Assembly (NCBI GenBank): GCA_049840595.1
Contig: JASGKO010000039.1
Coordinates: 257,489 to 321,488 of the forward strand
Direction of reading: 5' to 3'
From: JASGKO01 sp049840595
Lineage (GTDB): Bacteria > Verrucomicrobiota > Verrucomicrobiia > Chthoniobacterales > Chthoniobacteraceae
DNA: 64,000 bases
Below, piece after piece: positions 46,101-54,335 of this stretch; the stretch's first letter is position 1; the number at the start of each line of letters is the position of its first letter. The notes under the pieces are model-generated. The model was not told the origin of the DNA. It worked only from the letters and a program-made list of their open reading frames with translations, and made no database searches. Position numbers and translations under genes: made by a program.

Positions 46101-46768
46101 TCACCACCAAGCCGAAGGGTAGTGGGCTCGGTCTCGCCACCTCCTACTCGATCATCAAGAACCACAGCGGCCTGATCACCGTCGAGAGCAAGCCGGGCGA
46201 AGGCTCCACCTTCTACCTTTTCCTGCCCGCCTCGCAGATGCCGGGCAGCCTGTCCTCGGCCATCTCACGACCGGCGCCGAAGCCCGCCGCCGCCCGCGAA
46301 GAAGCGCCCAAGCCCAAGCCCGCCAAGAAACAGGCGCCGCGCAAAGGCCGCGTGCTCGTGCTCGACGACGAGGAAGTCATTTGCATGCTCGTCACCTGCG
46401 CCCTTGAGCCGATGGGCTACGAAGTCGTCGAGACCCATTCCGGCGAAGTGACCCTGCAGGTGTATGAGGACGCGATGAAGGAAGGCAGCAAGTTCGACAT
46501 CGTGATCAGCGATCTCACCATCCCCGGCGGCATGGGCGGCCTGGAAATGATGAAGCGCATGCGCGAGCTCGATCCGCAGGTAAAGGCCATCGTCTCCAGC
46601 GGCTACGCCACCGATTCGGTGCTCAGCCAGTATCGCGAGCACGGCTTCTGCGCCTGCATCGCCAAGCCGTACGAAGTGGAAGGGCTCTGCAAGCTGGTCG
46701 ATGAAGTCTTTGCGAGCACCGGCGAGACGCTCATTTATCACGACTTCGCCCACGCGCAGATTGCGTAG
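43199..46768 (+). CDS. Hybrid sensor histidine kinase/response regulator with CHASE3, PAS and GAF domains
   Basis: A protein of about 1189 residues. N-terminal helix (VGVLAITVLASIFLLVSL), CHASE3 (ENDFASLQTCYRGYMLTGQD), second membrane helix near 350 and a PAS (TTLDGVLTVNEQGVIKSFNP) come first. A GAF-like domain (GVTAATGEEFLRSLAKQLSK to IEIFAARAAAEIE) and a second PAS (FIATDVEGNIQLFNNSAEKL) follow. HisKA has AGGIAHDFNNLLTAIIG (phospho-His); HATPase has LNNLALNAEQAMP and GSGLGLATSYSI. A REC domain closes it, with phospho-Asp in FDIVISDLTIPGG. A GTG at 43193 is an alternative start. Signal and target are unknown. Confidence 0.92.
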   Translation: MEVALYGYLFMFARRIASLKRLRDWLCAEDFFYAKLLASSLVGVLAITVLASIFLLVSLRDHRDETYRSNMLEVLRDVNKAENDFASLQTCYRGYMLTGQDQFRNSLQQRQSLLQSRLTSLQGTLKDDTLSQGRVAQAQEKLNAWVARVVKPNTAARQQQNSAAGINLENDDNLVDQARECLKALNDQLQASLNGHLRDEQYADQSYQVLMFIPKLEGSMSDMEDSEWTYLLSGDAAAKRDYSVALNQFLAFHGHLTVLMGNDLKSAVPLNKARDAVDLWTHQVAAPAINAKAAKQDFLPIVMQGNGRDLMATAHMALNDFEKQQSAVYESARRHAEIIRVLKATGFGLLCALAIGVLIGSSWYGFVAYSRHLRKVETAEAQTRSIIETTLDGVLTVNEQGVIKSFNPAAEKMFAVKSAEIIGRNLSRLIPQRLVLSEVAKAGAGSLVTMGQRQGFYAFPIEVSLNEMTVAHERHYVAIIRDISERKRSEETLRHIGMGVTAATGEEFLRSLAKQLSKALQSDYAFVVELARANPTLESTMLLAENGQMRSVQKFPIADTFCNEVLRKGLTSVGASLLTRYPDDELFKELGVESLVATPLVDFKGRAVGVMGIIHRKKMENIETAESTLQIFAARAAAEIERKRFAEDLAAEKERLAITLRSIGEGFIATDVEGNIQLFNNSAEKLTGWPGEIAMGKPLGEIFRILNERTRKPSANLVQRIIETGTSVGMGGSCIILSRDNAERIVEMNASPIRDKANQKIGVVLILRDITERQKLDEEHRKAEKLESLGVAAGGIAHDFNNLLTAIIGNLSLAMMNSDESTQITPHLTTAKKASVRAQELAQQLLTFAKGGAPIKKTSSIGQLIEETVSYTLRGSNIRCEFNLPSELWACEIDAGQIGQVLNNLALNAEQAMPAGGTVRVHCENFEVPLGGPGYSTLKPGCYVKISMQDEGIGIPEEYLKKIFDPYFTTKPKGSGLGLATSYSIIKNHSGLITVESKPGEGSTFYLFLPASQMPGSLSSAISRPAPKPAAAREEAPKPKPAKKQAPRKGRVLVLDDEEVICMLVTCALEPMGYEVVETHSGEVTLQVYEDAMKEGSKFDIVISDLTIPGGMGGLEMMKRMRELDPQVKAIVSSGYATDSVLSQYREHGFCACIAKPYEVEGLCKLVDEVFASTGETLIYHDFAHAQIA

Positions 46769-46912
46769 GGGGGCGGGGAAGTTGATGAGGACAGTTTCGT
46801 AACGGAATAAGCACGTCGCCAGTCATTCACAATGGTGACTGCGCGGAAATGCTTTGCTCGACATTGAGTATTTTTTCAGCAATCTAACTCTGATCGCGAG
46901 AGTTTCGTTGAG

Positions 46913-48283
46913 ATGAAAAAGAAAGCTTCACCTTCCCAAAAGCCTAAGCAGTTAAAGTCGGTGACCCGCCAAAGCAAAAAGCCCTCAAACAAATCGGAAA
47001 AGCTGCGGGTTATGGGGGATGAGCTATGTGTTGTGAGAGAGGATTTGTTGGAATACGAAACACCTTTGTGCTGGATCGAGCCGCTGGCACCGTGCACGAT
47101 TGATCTTTTCTGCGGTGCAGGAGGGATTACGGAAGGCTTTCGAAGAGCAGGCTTTTCCTGTCTTTACGGAAATGATATTGATCGCTGGGCGGTAGAAACA
47201 TTTCGCGCGAACCACCCGAATACAGTTGCTGATAATCGCCCGATTGAACAAGTGGATGCAGCTGCCTTGCGTCGCTCGCTTAACCTTGAGCCGGGGCAAT
47301 TGGATGTGTTGGTGGGCGGCCCGCCCTGCCAGGGGTTTTCCATCAACGCGCCTGAGCGTTTTTTGCAGGACCCACGGAATAGTCTGTTTAAGCACTACAT
47401 TCGGTTTCTCGATGAATTTCAGCCTAAAACCTGTCTTATCGAAAATGTGCCGGGAATGCTTTCGCTGGGGAGCGGAGTAATCTTTGAGCAGATCCTTGAG
47501 ACGTTGCGGGGGCATGGATACCAAGCCCATGCACGCATCCTCTTCGCCGCGCATTATGGGGTGCCTCAAGAGCGCTGGCGAATGATTATCCTTGGTTCAC
47601 GCATCGACTCGATTCCAGCCCACCCGATCCCAACCCACTACGCGACGGCGCGCGCCAATTTCAAAGGAGGCAAAACAATGACTTTCAGGTTGATGCCGCT
47701 TGATCAGCCCGTGTTGCTTCCGGCGGTGACGGTTGAAAAAGCCATTGGTGATCTGCCTCGCCTCGCGATGGGAGAGGGGGGGGAAATTGTAACGTATGAC
47801 CGCCTGGCGCAAAGTGAGTATGGGCGCAGTATGCGTGCTGGCGGAGCGGTTACGTTTAATCACTACGCAGGGGTTCTCGCTGCCCAAAACATTGAACGCA
47901 TGAAGCATGTGAAGCCAGGTGGGTCTTGGCGTGACATTCCTCACCATCTGCTTCCTCTGGGGATGCAGCGGGCGCGTAAGTCTGATCACACGAAGCGTTA
48001 CGGTCGCTTGCGAAACGATGGTCTTGCAGGAACCGTTCTTACGAAATGTGACCCACATTGGGGGGCCGTATTTCTCCCGGATCAAGATCGCGCGCTTACG
48101 GTTCGCGAGGCAGCGCGAATTCAATCGTTTCCAGATTCCTATAAATTTTTGGGCCCACGGGTTGCTCAATATGAACAAGTAGGGAATGCCGTGCCTGTTT
48201 TAATGGCTGAGGCGATTGCTGAAGAAATTCGAAAATCGTTACAGGCACAGCAAATGAATAAGTCCAAAAAAGATGTCGCTTAG
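46913..48283 (+). CDS. DNA (cytosine-5-)-methyltransferase of a restriction-modification system
   Basis: A 456-residue C5 cytosine methyltransferase. Motif I is DLFCGAGGITEGFRRAGF (about 64-81), motif IV LVGGPPCQGFS with catalytic Cys139, motif VI CLIENVPGM, and motif VIII GVPQERWRM. The conserved YEQVGNAVPVLMAEAIAEEI lies near the C-terminus. A Lys-rich N-terminal extension (1-35) precedes the fold. Its stop overlaps the start of the NotI-like endonuclease by 11 bases. Its base composition is more AT-rich than the flanks, and its codon use differs, consistent with transfer. It should protect the site cut by its partner. Confidence 0.94.
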   Translation: MKKKASPSQKPKQLKSVTRQSKKPSNKSEKLRVMGDELCVVREDLLEYETPLCWIEPLAPCTIDLFCGAGGITEGFRRAGFSCLYGNDIDRWAVETFRANHPNTVADNRPIEQVDAAALRRSLNLEPGQLDVLVGGPPCQGFSINAPERFLQDPRNSLFKHYIRFLDEFQPKTCLIENVPGMLSLGSGVIFEQILETLRGHGYQAHARILFAAHYGVPQERWRMIILGSRIDSIPAHPIPTHYATARANFKGGKTMTFRLMPLDQPVLLPAVTVEKAIGDLPRLAMGEGGEIVTYDRLAQSEYGRSMRAGGAVTFNHYAGVLAAQNIERMKHVKPGGSWRDIPHHLLPLGMQRARKSDHTKRYGRLRNDGLAGTVLTKCDPHWGAVFLPDQDRALTVREAARIQSFPDSYKFLGPRVAQYEQVGNAVPVLMAEAIAEEIRKSLQAQQMNKSKKDVA

Positions 48284-49184
48284 AGTTTTTGAGCTCTTTG
48301 GTTATGCGCCAGAGAATGAAAGTGCGGTTGCAGCGAACTATCGAAAGAGGTCGGAGTGTCCGTTTGTGGGAGAGGTTTGCATCAAACGATTCAAAAGTGG
48401 GCTGGTTTCAGGTGTGTGTTCTCTGAAGCCGGCAAAAAGCGGGCCGGTTATCTGTTGTCCCAATCGAATGTATGCAGGGGAATACAAAGTCCTGATTGAC
48501 GTCGCTAATGACGCGTTTGGTGATGGAATGCGCCTTTGCCGGACAATCGCTGATGCAAAGGGCGATGGAAAAGACGTGGTGGTTTTTGGAAAGCGCTGGG
48601 GCAAAGAGCTTCGATTGCCAAACCGTGGAACCGGTGGCGGCTATTTCGTTGATTGGGTTCTTGCGCTGATCAATCGTGAACGAAAGTTGGAGGGGTTCGT
48701 TGCGGTGGAACTGCAAACCATGGATACCACGGGCAGCTATGAAGCCGAAGTGCGGGCTCATCTAAGTGGTGAACCCTGGGAAGGCTACAGCAAGGCGGGG
48801 ATTAATTGGGAAAATGTTTCCAAGCGAATCCTGCCGCAAATCATCTTCAAAGGGCACGTGCTTCGCAACGAGCCACTCTGCACCAAAGGAATGTATTTCA
48901 TCTGTCCGGCTCCGGTAAATGAGCGGATCATGACTCGACTCGGAAATGATCTCCGAAATTATCATCCACACCCCGGAGCGATTACCTTTCGATGGTATGA
49001 TTTAGGAGAATCAAATGCCCCTGACCAACCGAAGGAATTAATATTTACCGGGCAAATGACGACCACGGTGGACCAAGTCGCGCTGGCCTTCACATCGCCT
49101 AAGAATCTGCCCTCGGCAGGAGTTTACGAAGCCGCTATTCGAGCAGAATTGGAGTCAAAGAAAGAAAAAAATTCTGAGGCTTAG
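48273..49184 (+). CDS. NotI-like type II restriction endonuclease
   Basis: A 303-residue protein resembling NotI. An N-terminal Cys-rich part has SECPFVGEVCIKRF (Cys29, Cys36), GVCSL (Cys49) and VICCPNRMYAG (Cys61, Cys62). This matches the CPF...C...GVC...CPNR order of NotI, where four Cys bind a structural iron. FVDWVLALINRER (Asp127) and VAVELQTMDTTGSYEAEV (Glu146, Gln148) match the Asp and Glu-x-Gln active site of the PD-(D/E)XK fold in NotI (FDWT, LEIQTMD, GSY). The start codon sits inside the methyltransferase end. The recognition site is unknown; a GC-rich 8-mer is guessed from NotI. Confidence 0.82.
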   Translation: MSLRVFELFGYAPENESAVAANYRKRSECPFVGEVCIKRFKSGLVSGVCSLKPAKSGPVICCPNRMYAGEYKVLIDVANDAFGDGMRLCRTIADAKGDGKDVVVFGKRWGKELRLPNRGTGGGYFVDWVLALINRERKLEGFVAVELQTMDTTGSYEAEVRAHLSGEPWEGYSKAGINWENVSKRILPQIIFKGHVLRNEPLCTKGMYFICPAPVNERIMTRLGNDLRNYHPHPGAITFRWYDLGESNAPDQPKELIFTGQMTTTVDQVALAFTSPKNLPSAGVYEAAIRAELESKKEKNSEA

Positions 49185-49267
49185 CACTATCCTTTGGAAG
49201 AAAGAGTGAGTGCTCATCTCCGCTTCGCTCCGGTTTTCGGCGTTGCTCGGGGTGACATTTTTTGGGG

Positions 49268-49325
49268 ACGAGGCGGAGCCTCGTGAGAAAGTGCGTTCCG
49301 AGGTTGGAGCCCTGGAACGACGGGG
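49268..49325. repeat. Palindromic repeats, including a degenerate repeat B copy
   Basis: ACGAGGC-GGA-GCCTCGT (49268-49284) is a perfect hairpin. GCGTTCCGAGGTTGGAGCC with CTGGAACGACGGGG (49293-49325) is a mutated form of the B hairpin seen at 9093 and 52242. A preceding GCTCGGGGTGACATTTTTTG resembles the end of the repeat at 61379-61413. Confidence 0.6.
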
Positions 49326-49342
49326 GTATTTATTGAACCGTG

Positions 49343-49846
49343 CTAATAAATGATGAGGTTTCCGTTTGGAAATTCGCCTTTCCAGCCGCATGGGAAATGC
49401 CCATTCACGATCCAAAACGATAATTTGCTAAGATACCCGGGTTCCGTGACCTGCACATACTCGGCCTCGGCGAGCGTCATAGTGACGATCCAGCGAAGGG
49501 TGATTTCCACGGTGGGTGAAAGGTCTGCGAATTCCTGGAGTTGCCGAATTTTTGCGTTTACCAAAGGTTGGCTGACCAATTTTATCGCTCGGATCCGTTC
49601 GTTCCAGGTGTTCAATTCTGATGGGGAAACTTTCGCCAGCCTTGAGCGAAAAATATTCGCGCACTCATTAAGCAACCAATCCCATTCTTCGTTTTCGCAT
49701 TGCTTTACCGCGTCTTTCCACGATGAGACGATGGTGATGGGAACGGTTATCTCTCCCTCGGCAACCGTGTTTTGCCCCAAGCGGGAAAACCAGTCCGCTT
49801 TGGTGAGTTCCTCCAAAGTGGCAAGCGTTGCGGGCTGCAGCATCAT
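49343..49846 (-). CDS. Hypothetical protein next to the restriction-modification pair
   Basis: About 167 residues from the tandem ATG codons at 49846 (MMLQPATLATLEEL); a TTG at 49882 would lengthen it by 12. No family is recognised. It is acidic, soluble and rich in Trp (DWFSRLG, EWDWLLNE, FWIVNGHFPCGWKGEFPNG). Predicted strands alternate with helices. Codon use and lower GC match the neighbouring methyltransferase and endonuclease, so it may have arrived with them, though it is on the opposite strand. Confidence 0.6.
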   Translation of the reverse strand: MMLQPATLATLEELTKADWFSRLGQNTVAEGEITVPITIVSSWKDAVKQCENEEWDWLLNECANIFRSRLAKVSPSELNTWNERIRAIKLVSQPLVNAKIRQLQEFADLSPTVEITLRWIVTMTLAEAEYVQVTEPGYLSKLSFWIVNGHFPCGWKGEFPNGNLIIY

Positions 49847-50013
49847 TGAGGAGTGGTAATTCCCGTTTTCATCTTGAGCCAATTGGGAGTCCGAGGGTGA
49901 TAATGTTAAGCGTGATTTTCCCTCGATCTTGTTTTCTCGTCGCGACCCGCAAATCCAGTGCCGCGGGCCATTTTACAACTTCCTAAATGTTACTTCCTAA
50001 ATGCTAAATTGAC

Positions 50014-50970
50014 CTACTTCTCTTTCGCGAGCTGCTCCCAGAGTTCCTTCTGCTTTGCGCTCAGCGTTTTTGGCAGCATGATTTCGGCGACGACGTAGAG
50101 GTCGCCGCGCTCGCCTTTGCTGTTGGGGAGGCCGCGTTGCTTGAGGCGGAAGCGCTGGCCGGGCTGGGTGCCGACGGGGACTTTGAGTTTGGCGATGCCT
50201 TCGAGGGTGGGGACGTTGATTTCGCCGCCAAGCACGGCCTGCCAGACCTGGATCGCTTCGTCGTGAATCAAGTCCTGGCCTTCAACGCGGAAGTCGGGAT
50301 GCTTCTCGATGCGCACGTTCAGATAGAGGTCGCCCGATTTGCCGCCTTGCAGGCTGCCGCCGCCCTGCCCGGCGAGGCGGATGCGCTGGCCTTCGTGGAC
50401 GCCGGCGGGAATGCGCACCTGGTAGGTCTCCTTCTTCGTCTCGCCGGTGCGGCGGAGCGAAATCTGGCGGGTGGAGCCGTTGAGCACTTCTTCCAGCGAG
50501 ACGAGGATATCCGCCTCCACATCGCTGCCTTCGGCGGCGGATGCCTGCTGGCGGAAGCCGCCGTAGGCCTTGCCTGCGGTGCGACCCATGCCGCCGAAGA
50601 TGGACTCGAAAAAGTCGCTGAAGCCGGTGCCGCCGAACTGCATGTCGTCCTGGCCGATGCCGCCGAAGTTACCCCCGCCGCCGCCGCGTCCCCAATCGGG
50701 TGGGGGCTGGAAACCGCCGCCGCCCATGCCGGGCTTGTCCCAGTCCGCGCCGAGGGTGTCGTATTTCTTGCGTTTCTCGGCGTCGCCGAGCACTTCGTAG
50801 GCTTCGTTGATCTCTTTGAACTTGGCCTCGGAGGCTGCCTTGTCCTTCTGCTTCGCGAGATCGGGGTGATGCTTGCGGGCGAGCCCGCGGAAGGCTTTGC
50901 GGATTTCGTCGTTCGTCGCGGTTTTGGCGACGCCCAGGGTGGCGTAATAGTCTTTATACTGCACGGGCAT
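50014..50970 (-). CDS. cbpA: DnaJ/CbpA-type co-chaperone
   Basis: A 318-residue protein: J domain at 5-70 (KDYYATLGVAKTATNDEIRK, KHHPDLAKQKD with the HPD), Gly/Phe-rich linker, then two DnaJ C-terminal beta domains: EADILVSLEEVLNGSTRQI, RIPAGVHEGQRIRLAGQG, and IQVWQAVLGGEINVPTLEG. No zinc-finger cluster is present, so it is the class B/CbpA type. It stimulates the ATPase of DnaK and holds unfolded proteins. dnaK is not in the window. Confidence 0.93.
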   Translation of the reverse strand: MPVQYKDYYATLGVAKTATNDEIRKAFRGLARKHHPDLAKQKDKAASEAKFKEINEAYEVLGDAEKRKKYDTLGADWDKPGMGGGGFQPPPDWGRGGGGGNFGGIGQDDMQFGGTGFSDFFESIFGGMGRTAGKAYGGFRQQASAAEGSDVEADILVSLEEVLNGSTRQISLRRTGETKKETYQVRIPAGVHEGQRIRLAGQGGGSLQGGKSGDLYLNVRIEKHPDFRVEGQDLIHDEAIQVWQAVLGGEINVPTLEGIAKLKVPVGTQPGQRFRLKQRGLPNSKGERGDLYVVAEIMLPKTLSAKQKELWEQLAKEK

Positions 50971-51063
50971 GTCTAAATTTTGAAAATCGGTTCCAACTTA
51001 GAGCCTGTAAAAAATTCGGCAAGGATGGGTTGGCGGGTGGGGTGGAAGTCATGGGAGGCGGAA

Positions 51064-51181
51064 ATTTAACCGCGGATAACACGGATGGGCACGGATGGGC
51101 ACGGATGGGCACGGATGGGCACGGATGGGCTGGCCTTTTATCCGCGCTTATCCGTGTTATCCGCGGTTAAAAATCAGTCGC
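51064..51181. repeat. Dispersed repeat A, copy 2, with an internal tandem 10-mer
   Basis: TTTAACCGCGGATAACACGGAT (51065-51086) and its exact inverse (51150-51171) bound a core of five ACGGATGGGC units (51081-51130) and a GGCCTTTTATCCGCGC segment. Compared with copy 1 at 8999-9085, the whole element is inverted, including the CGACTGATTT flank. It lies in the gap before the DNA methyltransferase. Confidence 0.85.
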
Positions 51182-51276
51182 CTTTCACTTTTTTGGTCCT
51201 GGTCGGCGGGAGTTGCACATATTTCGCTAGCCCGGCTCGTCGGCTCGCCGTAACAATCCCTGCACGCATCGGGGCA

Positions 51277-52111
51277 ATGACGCAATTCGACCTTCATCTT
51301 GGCGACTGCATCGCGGGCTTGCGGCAACTGCCGGAGGCCAGCGTGGATGTTGTCGTCACTTCGCCGCCCTACAACTTGGGGATCGCGTATTCCAAGTTCG
51401 ACGATACGGCGAGCCCGGGAGGAGTATCTGAAATGGTCGCTGGAATGGGCGGCGGAGATCAAGCGGGTGCTGAAGCCGAAGGGCTCGTTTTTCCTGAATA
51501 TCGGGTCGGCCCCGGCGAATCCCTGGCTGCCGCATGAGCTGGTGCTGGCGTTGCGCCCGCTCTTTGCGCTGCAAAATACTTTTCACTGGATCAAGTCGAT
51601 CACGATCGAGACGCGGGACGGGCAGGAGATCAGCGTCGGGCATTTCAAGCCGATCAACTCGCCGCGTTTCGTCACCGACTGCCACGAATATCTTTTCCAC
51701 CTGACCCACGACGGGGCGGTGCCGGTGGACCGGCTGGCGGTGGGCGCGGCCTACGCGGACAAGAGCAACCTCGCGCGCTGGAAGCACACCCGCGAGGACG
51801 GGCTGCGGGACCGGCGGTGCCGGGGGAACAACTGGTTCATCCCCTATCGCACGATCAAGAGCCGGAGTGATGATCGACCGCACCCGGCGACTTTTCCGGT
51901 GGAGCTGGCGGTGCGCTGTGTGCGGCTGCATGGGGTGCGCGATGATCTGGTAATGCTCGATCCGTTCCTGGGGCTGGGGCATTCCGCGCTGGCGGCGCGG
52001 GAATGCGGGGTGGGGCGGTTTATTGGCTTTGAGATCGACGAAGGGTATTTTGCCGAAGCGCAATCCCGGCTGGAGAAGAAAGAGAGCGATTGGTTTACGG
52101 CGGCATTATGA
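51277..52111 (+). CDS. Site-specific DNA methyltransferase (N4-cytosine/N6-adenine), frameshifted
   Basis: MTQFDLHLGDCIAGLRQLPE starts the protein and VDVVVTSPPYNLGIAYSKF is motif IV (TSPPY), typical of beta-class DNA methyltransferases. One extra C near 51415 breaks the frame; the next frame continues REEYLKWSLEWAAEIKRVLK, GSFFLNIGSAPANPW, HPATFPVELAVRCVRLHG, and VMLDPFLGLGHSALAARECG (motif I, the DPFxGxG of the permuted class). About 277 residues. No restriction gene is next to it, so it may be a solitary or regulatory methyltransferase. Flanked by repeats on both sides. Confidence 0.86.
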
Positions 52112-52153
52112 GCATGGCGATTCTCCATCACCGAGCAGCAGGGGGAAGGGATT

Positions 52154-52382
52154 TAACCACGAAGACACGAAGTCACGAAGGGGTGACCCAGGGGCTCCTT
52201 GGGATGGAAAGCGGAGTGGGTGGCGAAGGTTTTTTCAAGGCGGCTGGAGCCGCGCAGACGGTTGCGTTCCCAAGCTGGAGCTTGGGAACGAGGGGTGTGG
52301 GGGGAGATGGAGTCCGCGAAAGGCGCGAAAAACACGAAAAGGGGCGGTTTCATTTTCGCCTGCTTCGCGTTTTTTGCGGACC
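52154..52382. repeat. Mosaic of dispersed repeats between methyltransferase and oppB
   Basis: Three elements in a row: ACCACGAAGACACGAAGTCA (52154-52182, related to a fragment at about 33915-33937), repeat B in inverse orientation (52242-52295), and an inverted repeat bounded by GTCCGC (52312-52317) and GCGGAC (52376-52381) with internal CGCGAAAAACACGAAA. The whole 355-base gap has no gene. Confidence 0.75.
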
Positions 52383-52466
52383 TGAAAGGTTTGCTTCGTC
52401 TTTCCATCCTGCTCCGTGGGGTTCGGGGCTTAGCATGACCGCGTTTTTGGAAAGGGGGGCGCGGCG

Positions 52467-53387
52467 ATGATCAGCTTTATTTCCCGCCGCCTGCTTTCGC
52501 TGGTCTTCGTGCTCTGGTGCGTGATCACGATTACTTTTTTGCTGATGCGGGCGGCGCCGGGCGGGCCGTTTGACCGGGAGCGGAAAATCCCGGCGGCGAT
52601 CGAGAAGCAACTGCTCGCGAAGTACAAGCTCGATGGGACGCTGTGGCAGCAATATAGCGGCTATCTGGGCGATCTGCTCCGTGGCGATCTGCGGCTTTCC
52701 ACGAAGTATCGCAGCATGAGCGTGAACGAGATTCTCGCACAATGCCTGCCGGTCTCGGCGGCGCTGGGCGGGTCGGCGCTGCTGATTGCACTGGGGGCGG
52801 GGATCACGCTGGGGGCGACGGCGGCGGTGAATCACCGGCGGGGGGCGGATGCGACGGCGATGCTGGGCGCGTTGCTGGCGGTGTCGATCCCGACTTTCGT
52901 GACCGGGCCGCTCTTGATTCTGGTTTTCGCGATCTGGCTGCACTGGCTGCCGGTGGGGGGATGGGGCGGTTTTACGTATCTGTTGCTGCCCGCGCTCACG
53001 CTGGCGGCGCCGTATGTGGCGGCGATTGCGCGGCTGATGCGGGCGAGCATGCTCGATGTGCTGGGGCAGGACTACATTCGCACGGCGAAGGCGAAGGGAC
53101 TGGGGGCGGGGAGTGTGATCTACAAGCACGCGCTCAAGGCCTCGCTGCTGCCGGTGCTGAGCTATCTGGGGCCACTGGCGGCGAATTTGCTCACCGGCTC
53201 GATCGTGGTGGAGACCGTCTTTAACATCCCGGGGGCGGGGGCGTTTTTTGTGAACAGCATCCTCAACCGCGACGGGTTCCTGCTCGGCGGGGTGGTGATC
53301 GTGTATTGCGGCCTGCTGGTCGTGCTCAACCTGGTGGTGGATGTGGCCTATGGCTGGCTCGACCGCCGGATCCAGCTTTACCAATGA
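52467..53387 (+). CDS. ABC transporter permease, OppB/DppB type
   Basis: A 306-residue inner-membrane permease of the peptide/nickel type. MISFISRRLLSLVFVLWCV is the usual first helix, and AAPGGPFDRE and YRSMSVNEILAQ the periplasmic-side loops. IARLMRASMLDVLGQDYIRT, then AKAKGLGAGSVIYKHALKAS is the EAA loop that contacts the ATPase, and PGAGAFFVNSILNRD a conserved turn. Six helices are expected. The oppC partner follows 13 bases on. No ATPase or binding protein lies within the window, so the substrate, probably oligopeptide, is not certain. Confidence 0.92.
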   Translation: MISFISRRLLSLVFVLWCVITITFLLMRAAPGGPFDRERKIPAAIEKQLLAKYKLDGTLWQQYSGYLGDLLRGDLRLSTKYRSMSVNEILAQCLPVSAALGGSALLIALGAGITLGATAAVNHRRGADATAMLGALLAVSIPTFVTGPLLILVFAIWLHWLPVGGWGGFTYLLLPALTLAAPYVAAIARLMRASMLDVLGQDYIRTAKAKGLGAGSVIYKHALKASLLPVLSYLGPLAANLLTGSIVVETVFNIPGAGAFFVNSILNRDGFLLGGVVIVYCGLLVVLNLVVDVAYGWLDRRIQLYQ

Positions 53388-53400
53388 GAAGGGAGCGCGC

Positions 53401-54294
53401 ATGAAATTTTTCCGACGCTCTCCGATTGCGGCCATCGCATTGGTGCTGCTGGTGGTGATTACCGGCTGTTGCCTGCTCGGGCCGTGGGTGCTGAAGCTGG
53501 ATGGGAGCCAGGTGTCCAATCTCCAGTTCGCGCCGCCCTCGGGGGCGCACTGGCTGGGGACGGATCAGCTCGGGCGGGATGTGCTGGCGCGGATTCTCGA
53601 AGGCGGGCGGGTGTCGCTGCTGGTGGGGTTGAGCGGGGCGGTGATCAGCCTGGTGATCGGCACGGCCTATGGGCTGGTCTCGGGTTACGTGGGTGGGCGC
53701 ACCGATGGGGTGATGATGCGGGCGGTGGAGATTCTCTACTCGGTGCCGCGGTTGATCATCATCCTGGTGCTGATCAATGCCTTTGACGCGCATTTCCAGG
53801 CGTGGCTTTCGACGGAAGGATTTTCCGCGCTGGTGCCGTATTCCAAGATTCTGATCCTGATTTTTTCCCTGGGCTTCATTGAGTGGCTGAGCATGGCGCG
53901 GATCGTGCGCGGGCAGGTGCTGAGCTTGAAGAACCAGCAATTCGTGACCGCGGCCCGCGCGCTGGGGCAGAGCCATGGGGTGATTCTCGTGCGGCATCTG
54001 TTGCCGAATCTGCTCGGGATCGTGCTGATTTATCTGACGCTGACGATCCCGGCAGTGATTCTCGACGAGAGTTTTCTGAGCTTCCTCGGGCTGGGGATTC
54101 AGGCCCCGCAATCGAGCTGGGGGACGCTGCTGAGCGAGGGGGCGCAGACGATCAACCCGATCCGGAGCTACTGGTGGCTGCTCCTTTTCCCGGCCTGCAC
54201 GATGTCGCTCTGCCTGCTCTCGCTCAATTTTCTCGGGGATGCGCTGCGGGACCTGATCGATCCCCGGCAGCAGACGTTGAAGGCGGGGCATTAG
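53401..54294 (+). CDS. ABC transporter permease, OppC/DppC type
   Basis: A 297-residue second permease: a first helix (PIAAIALVLLVVITGCCLLG), then the OppC-typical PPSGAHWLGTDQLGRDVLAR, LVIGTAYGLVSGYVGG, the EAA loop FVTAARALGQSHGVILVRHL, LLPNLLGIVLIYLTLTIPAV, and DPRQQTLKAGH at the end. GGGAG at about 6 bases before the ATG at 53401 supports this start over the longer frame. It pairs with the gene just upstream as the membrane channel of the transporter. Confidence 0.92.
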   Translation: MKFFRRSPIAAIALVLLVVITGCCLLGPWVLKLDGSQVSNLQFAPPSGAHWLGTDQLGRDVLARILEGGRVSLLVGLSGAVISLVIGTAYGLVSGYVGGRTDGVMMRAVEILYSVPRLIIILVLINAFDAHFQAWLSTEGFSALVPYSKILILIFSLGFIEWLSMARIVRGQVLSLKNQQFVTAARALGQSHGVILVRHLLPNLLGIVLIYLTLTIPAVILDESFLSFLGLGIQAPQSSWGTLLSEGAQTINPIRSYWWLLLFPACTMSLCLLSLNFLGDALRDLIDPRQQTLKAGH

Positions 54295-54335
54295 AGCCTG
54301 CCTCATTTTTTCACAGGCGCTTGGAGCGGATTCCT

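Noticed and set aside
42443..46165. A 1240-residue open frame on the minus strand opposite apt and the hybrid histidine kinase
   Set aside because: It is the antisense of two clearly identified genes, arises from GC-rich codon bias, has low-complexity His/Arg/Asp composition and no recognisable domain.
51081..51130. Possible CRISPR-like array
   Set aside because: Units are 10 bases with no spacers, and no cas genes lie nearby.
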